Below, piece after piece: positions 35,440 to 45,762 of a stretch of DNA of 64,000 nucleotides. The stretch comes from Ailurus styani. Its lineage: Eukaryota; Chordata; Mammalia; Carnivora; Ailuridae. The notes under the pieces are model-generated. The model did no database searches, had not been told where the DNA came from, and saw only the letters and a program-made list of their open reading frames with translations. Each line of letters begins with the position of its first letter. Position 1 is the first letter of the stretch. The stretch covers positions 235,570-299,569 of the forward strand of contig LNAC01000739.1 in assembly GCA_002007465.1 (NCBI GenBank), in the 5' to 3' direction. A program made the position numbers and the translations under genes.

Positions 35440-35697
35440 CAGAGTAATTTCTTTTCAAAAGTTTGAAAGAATGTCTCTGGGAGTTGCTGCTTAATTAGTC
35501 AATACAAGAGCAGAAACTTCCAGTGTTTCTAAATCGGTGGATTTGTTTGGAAAACATAGTCACGGTTAGATACCCAAACTACTTGTTTGCCACAGCACAT
35601 CTATGACTTGGTGAAGGAAAACGCAATAATTTTTCCTTACCCCATGCCATACCATAAAATTGGATCTAGACCACAGGTTATAGATTAAACCAGAATA

Positions 35698-35870
35698 GGA
35701 CACCTGGGTGGCTCAGTTGGTTAAGCAGCTGCCTTCAGCCTGGGTCATGATCCCAGGGTCCTAGGACTGAGTCCCGCATCGAGCTCCTTGCTCTCAGCAG
35801 TGAGCCTGTTTCTCCCTCTGCCTCTGCCTGCCACTCTGCCTGCTTGTGCTCTCTCTATGACAAATAAATA

Positions 35871-35901
<31 letters not shown>
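35698..35901 (+). mobile_element. Can-SINE
   Basis: The head GGACACCTGGGTGGCTCAGTTGGTTAAGCAGCTGCC and a CT-rich body end in AAATAAATAAAATC and an uninterrupted poly-A of about 24 bases. Flanks share a short AACCAGAA/AACAGAA target repeat. Confidence 0.95.
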
Positions 35902-36059
35902 CAGAAGGAAACTTTTTTTTCTCCCCCAGCAGTTCCTCTCCTTTGCTTTCCTTCTTGCCTGACCTTCCTGTTTTCTTTCTTCAAGTTTCCATCTGCCTTT
36001 TAATTAAGAATCAAAATGGACCTTTGAACTATGAAAGTCTCAAAGGCTTTTTAATTCTA

Positions 36060-36366
36060 ACTCATTTGTTTCCAGACATGAGCTTTCTGGGAGGCAGCTA
36101 AGAAAACGGCAAAATCAGGCCCAAGTCCCTACAGCCTGAACAGCCTTCCCAGAAAAAGCTCGGGGATACTGGGAGTTCCACAGGATCTGGAGGAGAGTCC
36201 TTAGATGAGAACCATCTGTTTGTCCCCTGGTGCTGAGTCCCCTCCTTCCAGGTTCCTTTGTGAGGAGTCTGGCTCAGGCCACCTCTCACGCAACACCAAT
36301 CCTCCTGACGCCAGCCCCCACCCCTCCACACAAAATCCCACCATCAGACTCACAGTGCAGCAGCTC
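36060..36366. other. GC-richer unassigned sequence
   Basis: This leads into the CpG cluster. Overlapping open frames on both strands (36,098-36,331; 36,201-36,467; 36,205-36,603; 36,286-36,606) reflect high GC and the scarcity of stop codons. They have no recognisable domain. Confidence 0.45.
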
Positions 36367-36541
36367 CGCGCCGGAGAGCCCGGTGAGGAACCGGGGAAGG
36401 TCTGTGGCCCAGAACTCGTGCCCCAGAAGGCAGCGCCTGAAGCCTGGCGCGCAGGTGAATTGCGCATGCGTGGAGTGCAAAGTCTTATACCACCTGGAGC
36501 CCAGCGCCCAGGGCGCTGGAGGAGGATAAGGACTTCCGGCG
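36367..36541. promoter_or_regulatory. CpG cluster with NRF1-like and ETS-like motifs, candidate promoter
   Basis: By direct count there are 15 CpG dinucleotides in 175 bases, against near absence in the surrounding kilobases. TGCGCATGCG at 36,461-36,470 fits the NRF1 consensus (YGCGCAYGCGC), and ACTTCCGG at 36,532-36,539 fits the ETS/GABP consensus. Both factors are typical of CpG-island promoters, which often lack a TATA box and can fire in both directions. No associated exon is identified. It could instead be a GC-rich relic of a retroelement or retrocopy that has kept its CpGs. Confidence 0.4.
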
Positions 36542-37309
36542 CAGAACTCTGCCTGGGGCCACAACTTGAGCTCAGCCAAGGTCCAAAGCTGCAGCAACCC
36601 TAGCACCGTCCCAACTGCACGGCCTCGGGGCCATTTGCTATAGCAGCTGTGAAGTGTCTAAAATTTGTCCCAGCGGACCATTATTACCTGTTTCTGGAGC
36701 CTTTTCCTTGAAGAGCAGCTGCAGGGCATTATTCTCCATTTGTGGCTCAGCCCAGCAGCACCCTACCATGGGGGAGCTGACTCCTTCACTATTTTGTTTG
36801 TTTGTTTGTTTGTTTTGGCTTTTACACCTTTAGTCCCTTGAAAACCTTAGGGACACAATTCTGGTCTGGGGGTGGCTTCAACCTCCAGAGTGGCTCTGAT
36901 CTTACCCCTTCCCCAGGCAAGGGGAAGACCAGACCTCCTTTAACCCAGCAAGGGATGCAGACTGGAGGTCAAGGCCGAGGGCGATTTGGCCTCCAAATGC
37001 TCACTCCAGAAGGAAAGATTTGGGCCACTATAATGAAAGATTAAAGTCTGGGGCTCCCCAGCTTTCTTTTACCGTGCAAGAGGGGCAGGGAGGTGTCAGA
37101 GGTTTTTTGGGGGGAGGAGGGAGCAAAGACCTACCTCTCCTGGCTGCAGAGAACAGGGACAGAGGCCAAGAGGAGCTCATCCGTCACCTCAGGTCCTGCC
37201 AGCTCCTTTGAGGGGGCTGGGCTAGGGCAAGAGATGGGAGACAACTGTCTGGCCCTGGTCTCAGGCCAAGATGGGAATAGGGCTACTTCAGGAAGATGGG
37301 AAGTTGGAG
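36542..37309. other. GC-richer unassigned sequence next to the CpG cluster
   Basis: A (GTTT)n run lies at about 36,796-36,815. Several open frames without domains are present (36,802-37,044; 37,020-37,211; 37,093-37,356). If the CpG cluster is a promoter, exons of a noncoding transcript might lie here, but no sequence feature proves it. Confidence 0.35.
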
Positions 37310-37348
37310 TGTTTTTGTTTTGTTTTACAGTTTATTTTCTTTCACTTC

Positions 37349-37452
37349 ATAGATAAATAGATGATAGATAGACAGACACAGACTATCTGTAGATAGATAT
37401 AGATATCTAGATATCTGTGTCTGTCTATCTATCTATCTATATATATATATCT
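37349..37452. repeat. (GATA/GACA)n tract forming a 20-bp perfect inverted repeat
   Basis: GATAGATAGACAGACACAGA (37,363-37,382) is the exact reverse complement of 37,414-37,433, with a 31-base spacer. The spacer also contains part of a 14-base palindrome, GATATCTAGATATC, at 37,402-37,415. A TA run follows. It sits in the pseudogene's former 3' UTR. Confidence 0.95.
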
Positions 37453-37854
37453 TTTTTTGTAGAATTGGGGAAGGGTGGATCGGTGGGCAGCCTGGCTTCC
37501 CAGCATCACTCCTTGTCAAATTTCTGACTCAGGAGGATGCTCACAGCCAAATTCTCTACCCTTCTCCCAGTCCCCCCAAGAGAAGTAGGCCTGGATCACC
37601 AGGTTATCTGAGAATCCCAGGGCCTTCAACCTCCTTATAAATTCTTTCTACTGAGGCTTCACCTAGATGTAGTTGATCTGCAGGGCCTCCTTGCCTATGG
37701 ACCTACCTCACCTTCCACATCTGAAATGTCTGTCAGCTCCCTGGGATCTCATTCAGCATCTGGATGAACTGCTCCTCTTGTTGGCTAATTTGCTGCAAAA
37801 CCTGAGGGTTCTTCTGGCCCACAGTTGAATGAAGAGATGAGCATGGATTTTTTC

Positions 37855-37964
37855 TTTTTAAGATTTTATTTATTTGAGTGAGTGAGTGAATAAGAGAGAG
37901 CAAGCCCAAGCAGGGGAGGAGTAAAGGGAGAGAGAGAAGCAGACGCCCCACTGAGAGGGAGCAG
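37855..37964 (-). mobile_element. Can-SINE, 5'-truncated, inside the RAD23A pseudogene
   Basis: The tail CTTTTTAAGATTTTATTTATTTGAG and AG-rich body are present, but the tRNA-like head is missing. The target repeat GCATGGATTTT is on both sides. The insertion postdates the retrocopy. Confidence 0.93.
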
Positions 37965-38025
37965 GGCATGGATTTTATCTCACTACTGACATTCCACAGC
38001 AAAAACCAACTTCCTAGGCTAAAAG

Positions 38026-39161
38026 GTTATAAATGAGCAATGAGTATTTCTCAGACAAGTATTTTTTTGTTTGCTCACTAAAATTGGCAGGTATAGGATA
38101 ATCTTTAATGGGTAATATTTTATTCGTATATTGTAACATATATTCTGACCAAACTTTTATGTGGAAGGCATGGATCTAAGCTTGGGGGAGGCAGCCTGAA
38201 CAAACAAAAACAAAAGCAAAAATACCCCTGTCTTCCTTTTAGGCTTACATATGATTTGGGAAAAAGAAACAAAATTCAAATTATGGGAGAAGTACTTTGA
38301 TGTTCCTTAAAATATGCATATATGTAATTTATACATATACACACATTTATTAACAGATTTATAAAATACTGACACTTTGGACTTTAGGAAACAGGCTTTA
38401 ATGTCACTGATTAGATAGTTATTAGAAAAATGTAGATTTATTGTACAACAATTAACTAGGAAACTAGGTTTTACTATAACACACAGTAGATAAAGCCATT
38501 TTAAATCTTTTTTAAAAAAACATTGCATGCTTTTCTGCCATAGGAAAAGCTTATTAAAACAAAATTAATTCTTGATAACTATATTGTTTGAAATAAAATA
38601 CAGAGGGCTTCTTAAGGTTGTTGAACAAGGACACTGCTCATACACTAAAAAAGCAGTAGTCCAGGTTAAGGTCAGAGGATCTCTTGATTAGTGAATTTAA
38701 TGAATATTATTTAGATGAGTTTATATCTTATGTTTTGAGTGCACAGAAGGCTCTTTGTTCTACTCTTTAAAATTAAGTTGGTTTCAATTCAGTTCTCAGA
38801 AAACTGATGGTACATAAAAAACATACTTCTTGATAGATTAGGGATAATGGCTAACATATAACTTGTATATTTTATTTGTAGGCTTCATCAGTTCTTAATT
38901 TGCAACTATAAGTATTGACCCTATTTTACTCATTGTAAAATTGTGTTAAAATGTATCTACTCTAAGGGCATGAAATAATGTTTATAATATAAATATGAGA
39001 TGAATTTTACTCATTTAGACCTTCTCCTTAAGTATGTTCAAATTGAAATGAGGATACCTCAGGATTAAATGAATAACAAGGTAAAAAATACAGCTTTCCT
39101 TTTCTCTCCACAAAGGAGCTGAGTGGCTGCCTGCACACCATGGACATTTTATTACATTTAT
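38026..39161. other. unassigned AT-rich sequence
   Basis: No gene or clear repeat is recognised between the two processed pseudogenes. Confidence 0.5.
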
Positions 39162-41340
39162 TACAAACAATTACCCACAGACCTTTGAAGATAAGGCCAG
39201 TGTCCAAGGCACTATTTCCTCATCTCACTTGGAGCATATACTAAGGATATAAAATTTGGTGCAGGTTCCAAACTCCTAATGCTTCAGAGTATATACCTTT
39301 TATCCCATGCTGTAGCCATACTATGGGCCAAAGGGGAAAACAACCATTATTGCACAGAGCTGTGGAAGTCCCAAAGTAACAAAAGATGGTGTGACTGTTG
39401 CAAAATCCTTTGACTTAAAGGATAAATATAAAAACGTTGGTGCTAAACTTGTTCGAGATGTTGCCAATAACACAAATGAAGAAGCTGAGGATGGTATCCC
39501 TATTGCTACTGTACTGGCACACTCTATTGCCAAGAAAGGCTTTGGGAAGAATAGCAAAGATGCTAATCCAGTGGAAAGCAGAAGAAGTGTGATGTTATCT
39601 CTTGATATTTTAATTGATGAACTTAAGAAGCAGTCTAAACTTGTGACAAACCTGAGTAGAAACTGCTCAGGTTGCAGTGATTTCTGCAAGTGGAGACAAA
39701 AGAATTGGCAACATCATTTCTGATGCAATGAAGAAGGCTATACGAAAGGCTGTTATCAGAGCAAAGGATGGACAAATACTAAATGAGGAATTAGAGATTA
39801 TTAAAGGCATGAAGTTTGATTGAGGTTATATTTTTCCATACTTTTTTTAATACAGCAGAAGGTCAGAAATTTGCATTCCAAGATGCTTATGTTCTATTGA
39901 ATGAAAAGAAAATTTCTAGCATCCAGCATATTGTATCTGCTTCTGAAATTGCAAATGTTCAGCATAAGCCCTTGGTCATAATTGCTGAAGATGTTAATGG
40001 AGAAGGTCTAAGTACATTAGTTTTGAATAGGCTAAAAGTTGGTCTTCAGGTTATAGTAGTCAAAGCTCTTGGTTTTGGTGAGAATAAAACCAGATTAAAG
40101 ACATGGCTATTGCTACTGGTAGTAGCATGTTTGGAGAAAGACTGACTCTAAATCTTGAAAATGTTCAACCTCATGACTAAGGGAAAGTTGGAGAATTCAT
40201 TGTACCAAAGATGATGCCATGCTCTGGAAAGAATAATGTGGGAAGGCTCAAATTAAAAACTATATTCAATAAATCACCAAGCAGTTAGATACCACAACTA
40301 TTAGATATGAAAAGAAAAAACTAAATGATCATCTGGCAAAACTCTTAGATGGAGTAGCTATGCTAAATTTAGTGGGATAAATGGTGTTGAAATGAATGAA
40401 AAGAAAGTTAGAGATGTCCTCAATGCTATGAGCTGCTGTTGAAGAAGGCATAGTTCTCAGATGAGTTTGTGCTCTATGCCAGTGCATTCCAGCCTTGGAC
40501 TTAATAACTCCAGCTAATGAAGATCAAAAATCAATATAGAAATTATTAAAAGAACACTTGAAATCCCTGCCTGACCATTGCTAAGAGTGGAGGTGTTGAA
40601 GGATCACTGATAATTGATAATAGAAAGTTATGTAAACTTCCTCAGAAATTAGTTATGACACTATGTTTGGAGATATGTGAATATGATGGGAAAAGGAATC
40701 ATGGATCCAGCTATGGTTGAAAGAACTGTTTTATTAGATGCTGCTGGAGTGGCCACTCCATTAACTACAGTAGAAATTATAGTCACAGAAATTCTCAAAG
40801 AAGAGAAGGACCCTGGAATAGGTGGAATTGGAATGGCAGGTGCCGTGTTCTAATTCCTAGAATAGGGCTTTACCATTATTAATGAACTATGAGAAGAAGC
40901 TCAGGGCAGTGTTCCTCACCAATAAGTTCAGAGAAGTCAATTGAAGGAAATGACTGAAGAAAAGGCTGGCTGATGTTTAAGAAAATCACTATAATCATAA
41001 GTTACTGGTTTCAGTTGACAGTAAATAACGGTTTGCTGCTGTCATCGTCCATGCTGACAAATAATTTATCTTACATTCTTAATAAAAAAGACATTTGTAC
41101 ATTCCTGATAACAGAGTACAAGAGCCATGTTCCAGTGTACTGCTTTCAACTTAAATCACTGAGGCATTTTTACTACATTTAACTATTCTGTTAAAATCAG
41201 GATTTTAATATACTTGCCATCACTAAATGAGAAGTTAAGAAATGGCCTTCCTGTGGAGAATAACAATATTTGTGTACAAAGTAGAGAAATATTCAATTAT
41301 GTGGCAACACTTTGGTAATAAAAATTTGTTTCCAGTTTAA
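39162..41340 (+). pseudogene. HSPD1: HSPD1 (HSP60 chaperonin) processed pseudogene, near full length
   Basis: HSPD1 encodes the mitochondrial group I chaperonin, 573 residues in human. Coding similarity starts near 39,162 (the ATG itself is lost) and passes through the presequence. The frame from 39,391 reads [19 protein letters not shown], then [13 protein letters not shown]. Later segments include [20 protein letters not shown] near 39,970 and AGAVF with a stop at 40,851-40,853. There are no introns. Breaks include a one-base deletion at the MGPKG motif (about 39,320), a frameshift after [11 protein letters not shown] for Arg in FDRGY (39,821-39,823), and several later stops and indels. The nucleotide-binding DGTTT motif is changed to DGIPI. 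The 3' UTR is retained, with an AATAAA at 41,317-41,322 just before the end. No clear poly-A or target repeat survives, consistent with age. It cannot make a working chaperonin. Confidence 0.95.
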
Positions 41341-41685
41341 AAGAAATTTAATTTGATTTATGAAGAAAATCATATTCAGTTTTTGGCATAACCATAAATA
41401 TTTCCACAATAAATATGAATTTAATAGTAAACGGAATAGTATTTCTGTTGTTTAAAATTGTGGATAACATGGAAATGAAATATATTTTGGTTGGTTAAAA
41501 AACTGGAAAATTATTTCTGTGTATGGTTACTGGTTCTAGCAACTAATATGCCACTCAGATTAAGTACTAATATAAAAAAAGAAAACCTTTTCTTCATACT
41601 CAGAAACTTTCATGCAAAAATAGAGAAGCCACATATGTACAACCCTCAATACATTAATCTGCATTTACTGAAAATTTTAGACTCT
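41341..41685. other. unassigned AT-rich sequence
   Basis: Nothing is recognised between the pseudogene and the next SINE. Confidence 0.5.
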
Positions 41686-41700
41686 AATTAAACATTTTAA

Positions 41701-41917
41701 ATTTTTTTTTAATTTTTTTTAAAGATTTTATTTATTTATTTGACAGAGAGAGAGAGAGAGAGAGCGCGAGAGAGGGAAGACCAGTAGGGGGAGTGGGAGA
41801 GGGAGAAGCAACTTCCCGCTGAGCAGGGAGCCCGATGCGGGGCTCCATCCCAGGACCCTGGGATCATGACCTGAGCTGAAGGCAGCGGCTTAACTGATGG
41901 AGCCACCTAGGTGCCCT
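41701..41917 (-). mobile_element. Can-SINE with perfect 15-bp target repeats
   Basis: AATTAAACATTTTAA occurs exactly at 41,686-41,700 and 41,919-41,933. The tail is unusually long and T-rich, followed by a (GA)n/GCGC purine body. The head reads GATGGAGCCACCTAGGTGCCC. Confidence 0.96.
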
Positions 41918-41933
41918 GAATTAAACATTTTAA

Positions 41934-42679
41934 TACTTTTAACACTTTAGGGCTGTTTAATTTCTATTATACCAGTGGAAAAATTAAAACATAGCGTACC
42001 AGTCTTTGAAGAAATCAATTACTGAAGCACCAGAATTACTTCCCCAATTCTTTATTCATTTTCATTAATTTTTACTATATTAACAATTTTTCTACCATAA
42101 CTATTTAGAAAGCATAATATCAAGAAAAGCAGTGCTCCAGAACTGAAAAAGACATAATCCTTAACTTCCAGTTTGAAAAACTAGAAAAGTCATACAAAAA
42201 AAGTTAATAATAAAGAGCTTACTAAATGTCTTATCTGAGAATATAAGGAAGGGAAAGACTGAACCTCACCGAAGGTGAGGAAATGGATTACTCTGGTCCC
42301 TTTTGGTGAAAGTGTCAGAAGTCCAACTCAAATGATTTTATGGGGAAAAAATACTTTTGGCTCATATAACTGCAAAGATAAAAAATCAGACTAAATATAG
42401 TTTGCATAAAAATGGATTTAGAAACATAAAAGAAGCAATTAAAACTATCTCACATCAGATTCCTTCTCTTTGTTTTATTGTCAAAAAGCCTATTGCAATG
42501 TAATAGAAAACGTGAATCTTGAGGCTTGCTATCTCAAAAAAAGTTTGATACAATTGAGAAATCCACATTACAAAGCACACATATATACAGATATAGATAT
42601 GAAGATATGGAGAATACTTGAGTAGTAGTTGCACATTGAAGAACTGGTATGTAGATAGTCATGTGGGCAATATGACAGT
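41934..42679. other. unassigned AT-rich sequence
   Basis: No gene or clear repeat is recognised. Confidence 0.5.
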
Positions 42680-42684
42680 GGTTT

Positions 42685-42863
42685 AAGTTGAATTCTGTAG
42701 TTGGTAGGTGCTGCTTTAAATTTTACACTTGTGTTCCTAGCTGGATGATCTAAGGTGAATCACTTAGCTGCTCAAAAATGGATTCCCCACATATCCAAAA
42801 TGGTGATAACGGGTCTTAATACAGCATGGTTCTTGCCAAATAATAAAGTCTCGAACACTGTAT
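42685..42863 (+). mobile_element. MIR SINE relic, split by a Can-SINE
   Basis: GAATTCTGTAGTTGG, CTAGCTGGATGATCTAAGGTGAATCACTTAGCTGCTC and CCAAAATGGTGATAACGGGTCTTAATACAGC follow the MIR core (CTAGCTGTGTGACCTTGGGCAAGTTACTTAACC, AAAATGGGGATAATA). The next insertion lies in its 3' end. Confidence 0.7.
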
Positions 42864-42879
42864 AAGAATGTTGTCATTA

Positions 42880-43071
42880 GGGCGCCTGGGTGGCTCAGTG
42901 GGTTAAAGCCTCTGCTTTTGGCTCAGGTCATGATCTCAGCATCCTGGGATCGAGGCCCGCATCGGGCTCTCTGCTCGGCAGGGAGCCTGCTTCCTCCTCT
43001 CCCTGTCTCTCTGCCTACTTGTAATCTCTCTCTCTGTGTCAAATAAATAAATAAAATCTTTAAAAAAAAAA
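42880..43071 (+). mobile_element. Can-SINE, young, perfect 16-bp target repeats
   Basis: AAGAATGTTGTCATTA is exact at 42,864-42,879 and 43,072-43,087. The body has the CTACTTGTAATCTCTCTCTCTGTGTCAAAT subfamily wording and is only slightly changed from it. Confidence 0.98.
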
Positions 43072-43087
43072 AAGAATGTTGTCATTA

Positions 43088-43489
43088 TTACTTATTATAG
43101 AGACATTGCTTTGCAAAGTCTAAAGTGTTGTAGAACTGGAGATTAGAAGTCAGATTATTTTATTCCTATAAGGATATTCTATGACTTCCTAAAATACTTT
43201 ATTTCCATAGAATTTTTACTGATACTCACCACCACGTCTACTTAATTATCAGCATTTGAATCTCATACCTGTCAACTAGATCACTTCACTCAGCATATAA
43301 ACATGGAGTTATTTCTCCAATCTAAAAAAAAAATTTTGAATATACCTCTCTTTTTGCAAGTCAAAAGATTTGTTCATACTCAATATTTCCATTTACTCTA
43401 CTTCCACTATGTCTTAATCCCATTCTGATATTACTGTTATGTCTTCCTATACTCATGTATAAACTATAATACTGTAAGCTCTTGGTAGT
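43088..43489. other. unassigned AT-rich sequence
   Basis: Nothing is recognised. Confidence 0.5.
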
Positions 43490-44230
43490 AGAACTGTGAG
43501 GATATAAGCATATTCAATTTTATTAAATATTGCCAAATAGTTATTCGAGTGGTTGTAACAATTTGCATTTCTAATATTAGTGGATAAGGGATTCTGATAT
43601 TCTGTATTCATGCCAGCACCTGATACTATTAAGTTGTTTATTTGTTTTGTTTGCTTATTGTTTGTGCATATTTATTTTAGGTCAGAATAATAAAATATTT
43701 CATAATTTTAAGCTTTTGCTGATTACTAGTATAACGAAGTAATTTTATATAATTATTTCTATGTATTAATTTTTAATATATATTCATTGATGTATTGAAT
43801 ATCTTCATATATTTTGGATATTAATTGCTTGCATGCATTCAAAATTTTTTCTGTCAGTGGCGTGCTTTATCATATTTTGATACAAAGAAGGTTTTAATAT
43901 AAAAAATCAAATTTATTAGCTTTTCATGATGGCTTTTGCTTTTCATCTTCCTAAGAAAAATTTCCCTACCCCCTGAGATCATAATGTTATTCTTATATGA
44001 ATGCCTTTAAAACTTCTGAAGTTTTTCCTTTCACATTAAAAATTTTAATCTACCTGGGTTGATTTTAATGTGGAATTTGATTTAAATTCCCTTGTCTACT
44101 TAACTAATTTTTGCATTAGACCTAGTCCATCCTTTCTCCATTAATCAGGAGCGTAATTTCTGTCATATAATCAGTGCCAATATTTGAACATTCTCTATTT
44201 ATTCTGTATTTGGACCAACACTACACCTTT
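43490..44230 (-). mobile_element. old LINE-1 fragment, antisense
   Basis: Antisense wording of L1 ORF2 3' portion: AATAGTTATTCGAGTGGTTGTAACAATTTGC, and later CTTTAAAACTTCTGAAGTTTTTCC...CTACCTGGGTTGATTTTAATGTGG and TTTGGACCAACACTACACC. It is degraded. Confidence 0.75.
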
Positions 44231-44329
44231 TGACATCTACTAAGTTTAGCAATAATGAAAAAAATTTAAGATTAAAAAATAAATACAGTCTCAGAAAACA
44301 TTTGATAAACATCAAATACAAAAATATGT

Positions 44330-44911
44330 GTAATGGGAGTCCCAGAGGACTGGAGAAAGAGAAGAAGCAGAAAAACATTGAATAAAAAATGTTTAAAACT
44401 CCCTAATTTAATGAAAAACATCACTCATATCCAAGAAGCTCAATCAGCTCCAAATAGGATAAATACAAAACTCATACATAGAAATTTATAGTCACACTGT
44501 ATAAAGTGAAAAGTGAAAATCTTGAATGCAGAAAGAGAAAAATGATTTATCATACATAGGGAAACATCAATAATATTGAAGGCTATTTCATATCAGAAAT
44601 ATCAGCAGTCAGAAGGCAGTGGAAGAACATATTCAAAGTTCAGAAAGAAAAAACAAGGTCTTCCTAACTTTTCAAGGTGATGGGTATGTTTATTACCTTG
44701 ACTGTATGATGGTTTCACAGGTGTATATATGTCAAAACTCATAAAATTATATACTTAAATTATGTGTAATTTTTTTATATCAATTATACCTCAATAAAAC
44801 TGTTAAAATTTTATCTCCAGAAAAATAATACTTCAAATATGAAAGTGAAATAAAGAGCTTCCCAGATAAACAAAGACTGAGAATTTCTTGTTAAGAGATT
44901 TATATTACAAG
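44330..44911 (+). mobile_element. old L1/HAL1 ORF1-type relic (left of the twin-primed L1)
   Basis: GGAGTCCCAGAGGACTGGAGAAAGAG, ATATCCAAGAAGCTCAATCAGCTCCAAATAGGATAAA and CAGTCAGAAGGCAGTGGAAGAACATATTCAAAG are ORF1-end wording of old L1/HAL1 elements. An L1 3'-end segment with CAATTATACCTCAATAAAACTG interrupts it at about 44,685-44,815. GCTTCCCAGATAAACAAAGACTGAGAATTTC then resumes ORF1-type sequence up to the next insertion. Confidence 0.75.
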
Positions 44912-45748
44912 GTAATGCTGCTGTAAATATTGAGGTGCATGTATCCCTTTGAATCAGTATTTTTGTATCCTTTGGGTAAATACCTAGTAGTGCAACAATT
45001 TCTGGATCATAGGGTTGTTCTGTTTTTCACTCTTTGAGGCACCTCCACACTATTTTGCAGAGAGACTGCACCAGTTTGCATTCCCACCAATAATGCAAGA
45101 GGGCTCCTCTCCCTCTGCATCCTTGCCAACACCTATTGTTTTCTGTCTTGTTAATTTTAGCCATTCTGATATGTGTGAGGTGATATCTGATTGTAGTTTT
45201 GATTTGTATTTCCCCAATGATGACCAATGAGCATCTTTTCATATGTCTATTAGCCAAATTATGGAAAGAGCCCAAATGTCCATTGACTGATGAATGGATA
45301 ATGAAGTTGTGGTATAAACACACACACACACACACGCACACACACACAATGGAATATTAGTCAACAATAAAACAGAATGAAATCTTGCCATTTGCGATGA
45401 TGTGGATGGAGCTACAGAGTATTATACTAAATAAAATAAGTCCATCAGAGAAAGACAAATACTGTATGATTGCATTTATATGTGGAATTTAAGAAACAAA
45501 ACAGATGAACATAAGAGGGAAAAAAGAGAGAGGCAAACCTGAAAACAGACTGTTAACTATAGAGAACAAACAGAGCGTTACTGGAGAGGAGGTAAGCAGG
45601 GAGATGGGATAAATGGATAATGGGAAGTAAGAGGGTACTTGTGATGAGCACTGGGTGTTGTATCCAAGTGATGAATCACTAGAGTCTACACCTGAGACTA
45701 ATGTTACACTGTATGTTCACTGTAATTTTAATAAAAACTTGAAAAAAT
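44912..45748 (+). mobile_element. LINE-1 insertion with 5' inversion (twin priming)
   Basis: The right part (about 45,251-45,745) is plus-strand L1: LAKLWKEPKCPLTDEW, then ORF2 end and carnivoran 3' UTR to AATAAAAACTTGAAAAAA. The left part (about 44,912-45,250) is L1 in the opposite direction: on the minus strand it reads ANRHMKRC, IQIKTTIRYHLTHIRMAKIN and CWQGCRGRGALLHYWWECKL. The junction near 45,250 shows short shared sequence (TAGCCA). Target repeats ATTTATATTACAAG (44,898-44,911) and ATTTATATTATAAG (45,749-45,762) bracket both parts, so they arrived together. Confidence 0.92.
45318..45348 (+). repeat. (CA)n microsatellite inside L1 ORF2 end
   Basis: About 30 bases of CA, interrupted by CGCA, replace the short TATATATACACAATGG stretch normally found in the YTMEYYAAI coding region. 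Confidence 0.95.
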
Positions 45749-45762
45749 ATTTATATTATAAG

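Larger units (their letters stand above)
37310..38025 (-). pseudogene. RAD23A: RAD23A processed pseudogene, C-terminal part and 3' UTR
   Basis: RAD23A is a nucleotide-excision-repair and proteasome-shuttle protein with an N-terminal ubiquitin-like domain, two UBA domains and an XPC-binding domain. On the minus strand the end of the XPC-binding domain reads GQKNPQVLQQISQQEEQFIQ and MLNEIPG. The linker TDISDVEGEVG and the UBA2 region follow, and the frame ends LLSQKFDKE with a stop at 37,506-37,508 (family LLSQNFDDE). Breaks include a one-base frameshift after EGEVG, CAG to TAG and GAG to TAG nonsense changes in UBA2, and a Can-SINE inserted at 37,855-37,964. The coding part is intronless, and AT-rich 3' UTR-like sequence follows, expanded into a (GATA)n tract. 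The N-terminal half is absent. The RAD23A assignment over RAD23B rests on the VEGEVG and SQxFD wording. Confidence 0.85.

Noticed and set aside
36205..36606. Four overlapping frames of 77 to 132 codons
   Set aside because: They overlap on both strands in a GC-rich stretch with few stop codons and show no domain, signal or family match.
39321..39689. 122-codon minus-strand frame
   Set aside because: It is the antisense shadow of the HSPD1 pseudogene coding strand.
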